NCBI GenBank assembly: GCA_030562195.1
Contig: CM060200.1
Location: 37,579,468-37,643,467, forward strand
Length of the DNA stretch: 64,000 nt
Direction: 5' to 3'
From: Nipponacmea schrenckii
Taxonomy: Eukaryota; Mollusca; Gastropoda; Lottiidae
In this document: piece after piece, positions 61,101 through 64,000 of the stretch
Numbering within the stretch: the first letter of the stretch is position 1
How the letters are laid out: each line of letters opens with the position of its first letter
Notes under the pieces: model-generated
What the model was told of the DNA's origin: nothing
Seen by the model: the letters and a program-made list of their open reading frames with translations, nothing else
The model's database searches: none
Program-made: the position numbers and the translations under genes

Positions 61101-63960
61101 ATCAATGAATGTCTGAGACAGTAGTATGTTTTAAACAATAACCTAGTTCTCTATTGATGTATTCCTATCTTAAATTTCCAGTTTGTCCCCAAACAGAAGA
61201 CTCTATTTATAATGACGCATTTTTTGAAAGTCAAGATGTGATTGTGAACGCTCTAGATAATGTTGAAGCAAGAAGATATATGGATGCGTAAGAATTCACT
61301 TATTCATTATTTCAATCAAACACAAAATTGAAAGAAAAACTGAAAGAGAAATCAAGTCTTCTGATAAATTTAATGATTTTCAATTTCAGTAGAATAGAAT
61401 ACATGTATAGCAATATAGAATGAATGGCTACTATTTTTCAGTCGATGCGTAACCAATAAGAAGCCATTGTTAGAATCTGGTACCATGGGAACAAAAGGTC
61501 ATGTACAGGTCATTGTACCACATGTGACAGAATCTTATGGTAGTCAGGTAGGTGTCCATTTGATATATAGTTATTGCCCCTGTGTTTGTTTTTTTTTATA
61601 TTAGTTTTGTGTGCATTAGAATGCAATCTGGGTTGAGTTTGCAATGTGTAATTTTCATTAAGTTGACCTCATAGTAGTTTTAACTTAATTGTATTTAAAA
61701 ATCTATATTCTAAATTCTGATTATATAGTTATTTCTGCTGATATTATATTCTATTATAGAGAGATCCACCTGATGAAGATTTCCCCTACTGTACAGTGAA
61801 ATCATTCCCTGCTACAATAGAACATTGTATACAGTGGGCTAGAGATAAGGTAGGCTTGGACCAGTCTTGGTTAGGATATTTTTAAAGATCTCTTGACAGT
61901 TGAAATTTGCAAAAAGAGTAAGACTATGCTGATGTCCTGACAAAATTTTCCTCTTTGCATACTGCATGGCATTACCCGTCTTCACTAGAACTTAAGGTGC
62001 AAAAGAGTAGAATGTAGAACTCCATTTCATTCTTTTTGGTAAGAATTTTCACAAAGAAAATAAGCCAGTGTCATTGATTATGCTTTGAAAAGCTCAGATT
62101 TTTATCAAAACTTACTCTTATATAGTGTTCACCTTCAGTATATACCCTTAGTAGGAACCACAATCAAACAGATAAATTTTATCACTTACATTAAAATTAT
62201 GTTACATTTTGTTTCCAGTTTGAACAAGTTTTTGTCCAGAAACCTCAAATGTTCAATAAATTTTGGGCTGCCAATGGAGATATAGAAGAAGTCATAAAGG
62301 TAAGTTTCCTTTTCTTGTTTGAGATTTTTGAAGAAAAAGATATTTATTTATTTCTGCAATCATAGAGATTTAATGGTGACTAAGATAGATTAAAGATCAA
62401 AACATTACATTTGTTTATTGTTAAAACAGATGTTTAAGTGAATGAAAACAATTATTATGGATGGATACTTCTAGAATATTTATTATTTTCGACGTTTCAA
62501 TGTGGTTCTCACACTGTCATCTGGAATTCAAAAGGTCGTCAAGTTATTATCAGAGGATGATGCTAAGGTTTCTTATGTATAAGTAAAACTGACATTTTTT
62601 GTAAACCTGTAATAATGGATTGTCTTTCTAGAAATTAAGTAAAGATGAAGCATTAGAAGGTTCAGTTAAAGTAAGTAAATCAGCTTACACCAAACCAACA
62701 ACATGGTTTCAATGTGTAGAACAAGCCAGAATCAAATTTGAAAAATATTTTAACCACAAGGTAATTTCTCTGAACTAACTTTCTTGAATCCTAGGCAACT
62801 CCTGAATGTAAAATGTAATGTTGTTAAGAAAAGGCCGTCTTCATTAGCCCATAAGGTGCAGAAGAGTAGGACGTAAAACTCCATTCATTTCATTTCATTT
62901 GTTAAAAAAAGAGGTTCTATGATACAATGATAATATCATAGTTGATTTGCTCTAAAAACATTTTTGTTAACTTATTATTCATAACTTACCAGCAAAAAAT
63001 TAACTCCAAGAGAATCCAGATTTTAAAAAATACAGTAATCTGACTGGAAAACGAATCTAAGTTTAAAACAATATTGAAAATTGACATAGTTAAATTTTTC
63101 AAGAATTAATATTATCTTCTGTTATTTTATACAGGCCAAACAATTACTACACAGTTTTCCTCTAGATACCTTATTATCAGATGGAAGTAAGTAGTCTTTA
63201 GTTATTGCTTATTATTTACTAATTATAAGTACCTCATTCTCAGACTTGTAATATACTCTATAATATTTACTCCATGCTTTCAACTATGCCTTAATTTAAC
63301 TGGATAATAGGTCTTAAAATGAACATAAAATTTGAAAATTTCGAACTTGGACAATAGGAGCTCTATTCATCAGTAAATATACCTGCTATCATAAATAACA
63401 CAAAAAAAATAGATAAACATCCAAATAACTAATTAATTATCCATAAAGATGCATTTGAAAAATTGATTAAGCGTTTTAAAAAAAGACTCGTTTTTATGAG
63501 TTTTCAAGATTTTAAGAGATTCTGGTACTTTATGACAGCAGGTCAGGTCAGGTCAGTTCACTGATGAATATATACTCATATTGACCATTCTTGAGAACTA
63601 AAATATTATGTTCATGCTAAGACACAGTATCCCTTTAATGATAAATGGATAACTGTCAATGTAGTTAACCCTTTATATTTCAACAAAGGTTGTTTATCCT
63701 GGCTTATTAATTTCATATTAAATTGATTTATTCCTATGATGAAATCTGTAGTCTCTACTTTTGATTTAGACCAGTGCTCCTATATAGATGTGATATGAAA
63801 GCTTTCAGCATTCATAGTATTTGCTTTCGCTAATATATTTATGTTTACAATAATTGCTGATTGATAAAAAATTGATAGAATACTGTTATATTTTAGGTCC
63901 ATTTTGGCAATCACCTAAAAGACCTCCTACACCAGTTATATTTGATGCAGATAATCCCTT
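55176..63960 (+). CDS. UBA6: Ubiquitin-like modifier-activating enzyme 6 (E1), 5' part
   Basis: Twenty-three exons, 714 codons so far: 55176-55210, 55468-55562, 55792-55820, 55986-56074, 56312-56423, 56615-56695, 57234-57356, 57653-57776, 57997-58100, 58414-58476, 58676-58752, 59081-59295, 59766-59820 (or 59756), 60177-60255, 60519-60674, 60893-60971, 61182-61287, 61442-61547, 61760-61849, 62219-62299, 62632-62760, 63135-63186, 63897-63960. The inactive adenylation half shows [12 protein letters not shown] and [13 protein letters not shown]. The active half has the nucleotide motif [12 protein letters not shown] (residues 429-440), [17 protein letters not shown] and [10 protein letters not shown]. 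The catalytic Cys is residue 587 (codon 61790-61792, in [20 protein letters not shown]). [15 protein letters not shown] and CKL... blocks match UBA6 better than UBA1. The enzyme activates ubiquitin (and FAT10 in vertebrates) and charges E2 enzymes such as USE1. The second catalytic-cysteine half-domain and the ubiquitin-fold domain lie beyond the window. Confidence 0.93.
56750..56915 (+). repeat. Degenerate fragment of the ATACGCCCAC family
   Basis: TTTTATACGTCCATATTATG at 56749-56768 resembles the left end ATACGCCCAC. It is followed by monomer-like GATATGGACTACAGTTTTTG and TTGAATGAACTGTGGTG. It lies in UBA6 intron 6. Confidence 0.4.
59361..59692. repeat. Direct duplication of ~130 bp
   Basis: Two copies, 59361-59493 and 59560-59692, share ATGCATCCTTCAAATGAACT, CAATCAGTTGGACCTACATT and AACAACCTTTATTGCCTATT, at about 200 bp spacing with a few mismatches. 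Both are in UBA6 intron 12. Confidence 0.88.
59963..60104. mobile_element. Foldback / MITE-like palindrome, 142 bp
   Basis: The left arm (GTTAAGTAGCACAAGATAAA... to TGACATTTATTAACT) and the reverse-complemented right arm (GTTAAGAAGCACAAGATGTA... to TGACATTTATTAACT) are about 50 bp each and roughly 90% identical. They leave a ~40-bp centre that itself contains CAGGCA...TGCCTG. The element ends 72 bp before UBA6 exon 14. Confidence 0.8.
61905..62037 (+). mobile_element. SINE fragment, 3' half
   Basis: GTCCTGACAAAATTTTCCTC, ATTACCCGTCTTCACTAGAA and AAGGTGCAAAAGAGTAGAAT match, on the opposite strand, the SINE at 40852-41205. It ends in CTCCATTTCATTC. UBA6 intron 19. Confidence 0.65.
62828..62905 (+). 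mobile_element. SINE fragment, 3' end
   Basis: GCCGTCTTCATTAGCCCATA, GGTGCAGAAGAGTAGGACGT and a CATTTCATTTCATTT tail: the last ~75 bp of the same SINE family. UBA6 intron 21. Confidence 0.65.
63296..63638. mobile_element. TTAA-flanked MITE, copy 3
   Basis: A 343-bp copy of the element at 7969-8304, in UBA6 intron 22: TTAACTGGATAATAGGTCTT at the left and ACACAGTATCCCTTTAA at the right, with intact TTAA on both sides and internal CCATAAAGATGCATTTGA. It contains a tripled GGTCA (63542-63556). Confidence 0.78.
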
Positions 63961-64000
63961 GTAAGTTGGTAGAGCAGTAACAATTCGGTATCATACCTTG

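Overview
This window is nuclear DNA from an animal, most likely a mollusc and probably a gastropod. The case rests on AT-rich sequence, many short exons with GT-AG introns, lophotrochozoan-like orthologues of vertebrate genes, tRNA-derived SINEs, and tandem-repeat transposable elements of the kind common in molluscs. The phylum call is an inference. Nothing bacterial, viral or organellar was seen.

Seven genes were assembled exon by exon, with splice phases checked by hand. They are: (1) the 5' coding part of a SKOR/Fussel-type SKI-family corepressor on the minus strand (138-1949), leaving the window on the left; (2) an unnamed 697-residue ankyrin-repeat protein on the minus strand (5308-11169, ten exons); (3) AP5B1, the beta subunit of the AP-5 adaptor complex, on the plus strand (12654-32730, 23 exons, 888 residues); (4) TM2D3 (almondex orthologue) on the minus strand (34313-42688, five exons, 251 residues); (5) a small two-exon NHL-type beta-propeller protein on the plus strand (48282-49268, 295 residues); (6) SSR2, the translocon-associated protein beta subunit, on the minus strand (52104-53997 plus a 5' non-coding exon, 188 residues); (7) the first 23 coding exons of UBA6, the ubiquitin/FAT10-type E1 enzyme, on the plus strand (55176-63960), leaving the window on the right. 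The ankyrin gene and AP5B1 are divergent, as are SSR2 and UBA6. AP5B1 and TM2D3 converge. The genes are housekeeping or signalling loci with no evident shared pathway.

Introns and intergenic DNA are full of repeats. There are eight minisatellite blocks (units of 16, 19, 28, 32, 33, 42 and 46 bp), three copies of a TTAA-flanked MITE, a family with ATACGCCCAC inverted ends and internal monomers of about 155 bp, tRNA-derived SINEs, a 5'-truncated non-LTR RNase H remnant, a foldback element, and a hammerhead-ribozyme-like motif typical of Penelope-like elements.

The most striking observation is that two independent minisatellites are built from splice junctions of their host genes. The 33-bp array in TM2D3 intron 4 repeats the exon 4 / 5' splice-site junction. 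The 32-bp array in AP5B1 intron 11 repeats the 3' splice site plus the first codons of exon 12. Each gene therefore carries dozens of decoy splice sites beside the real one.
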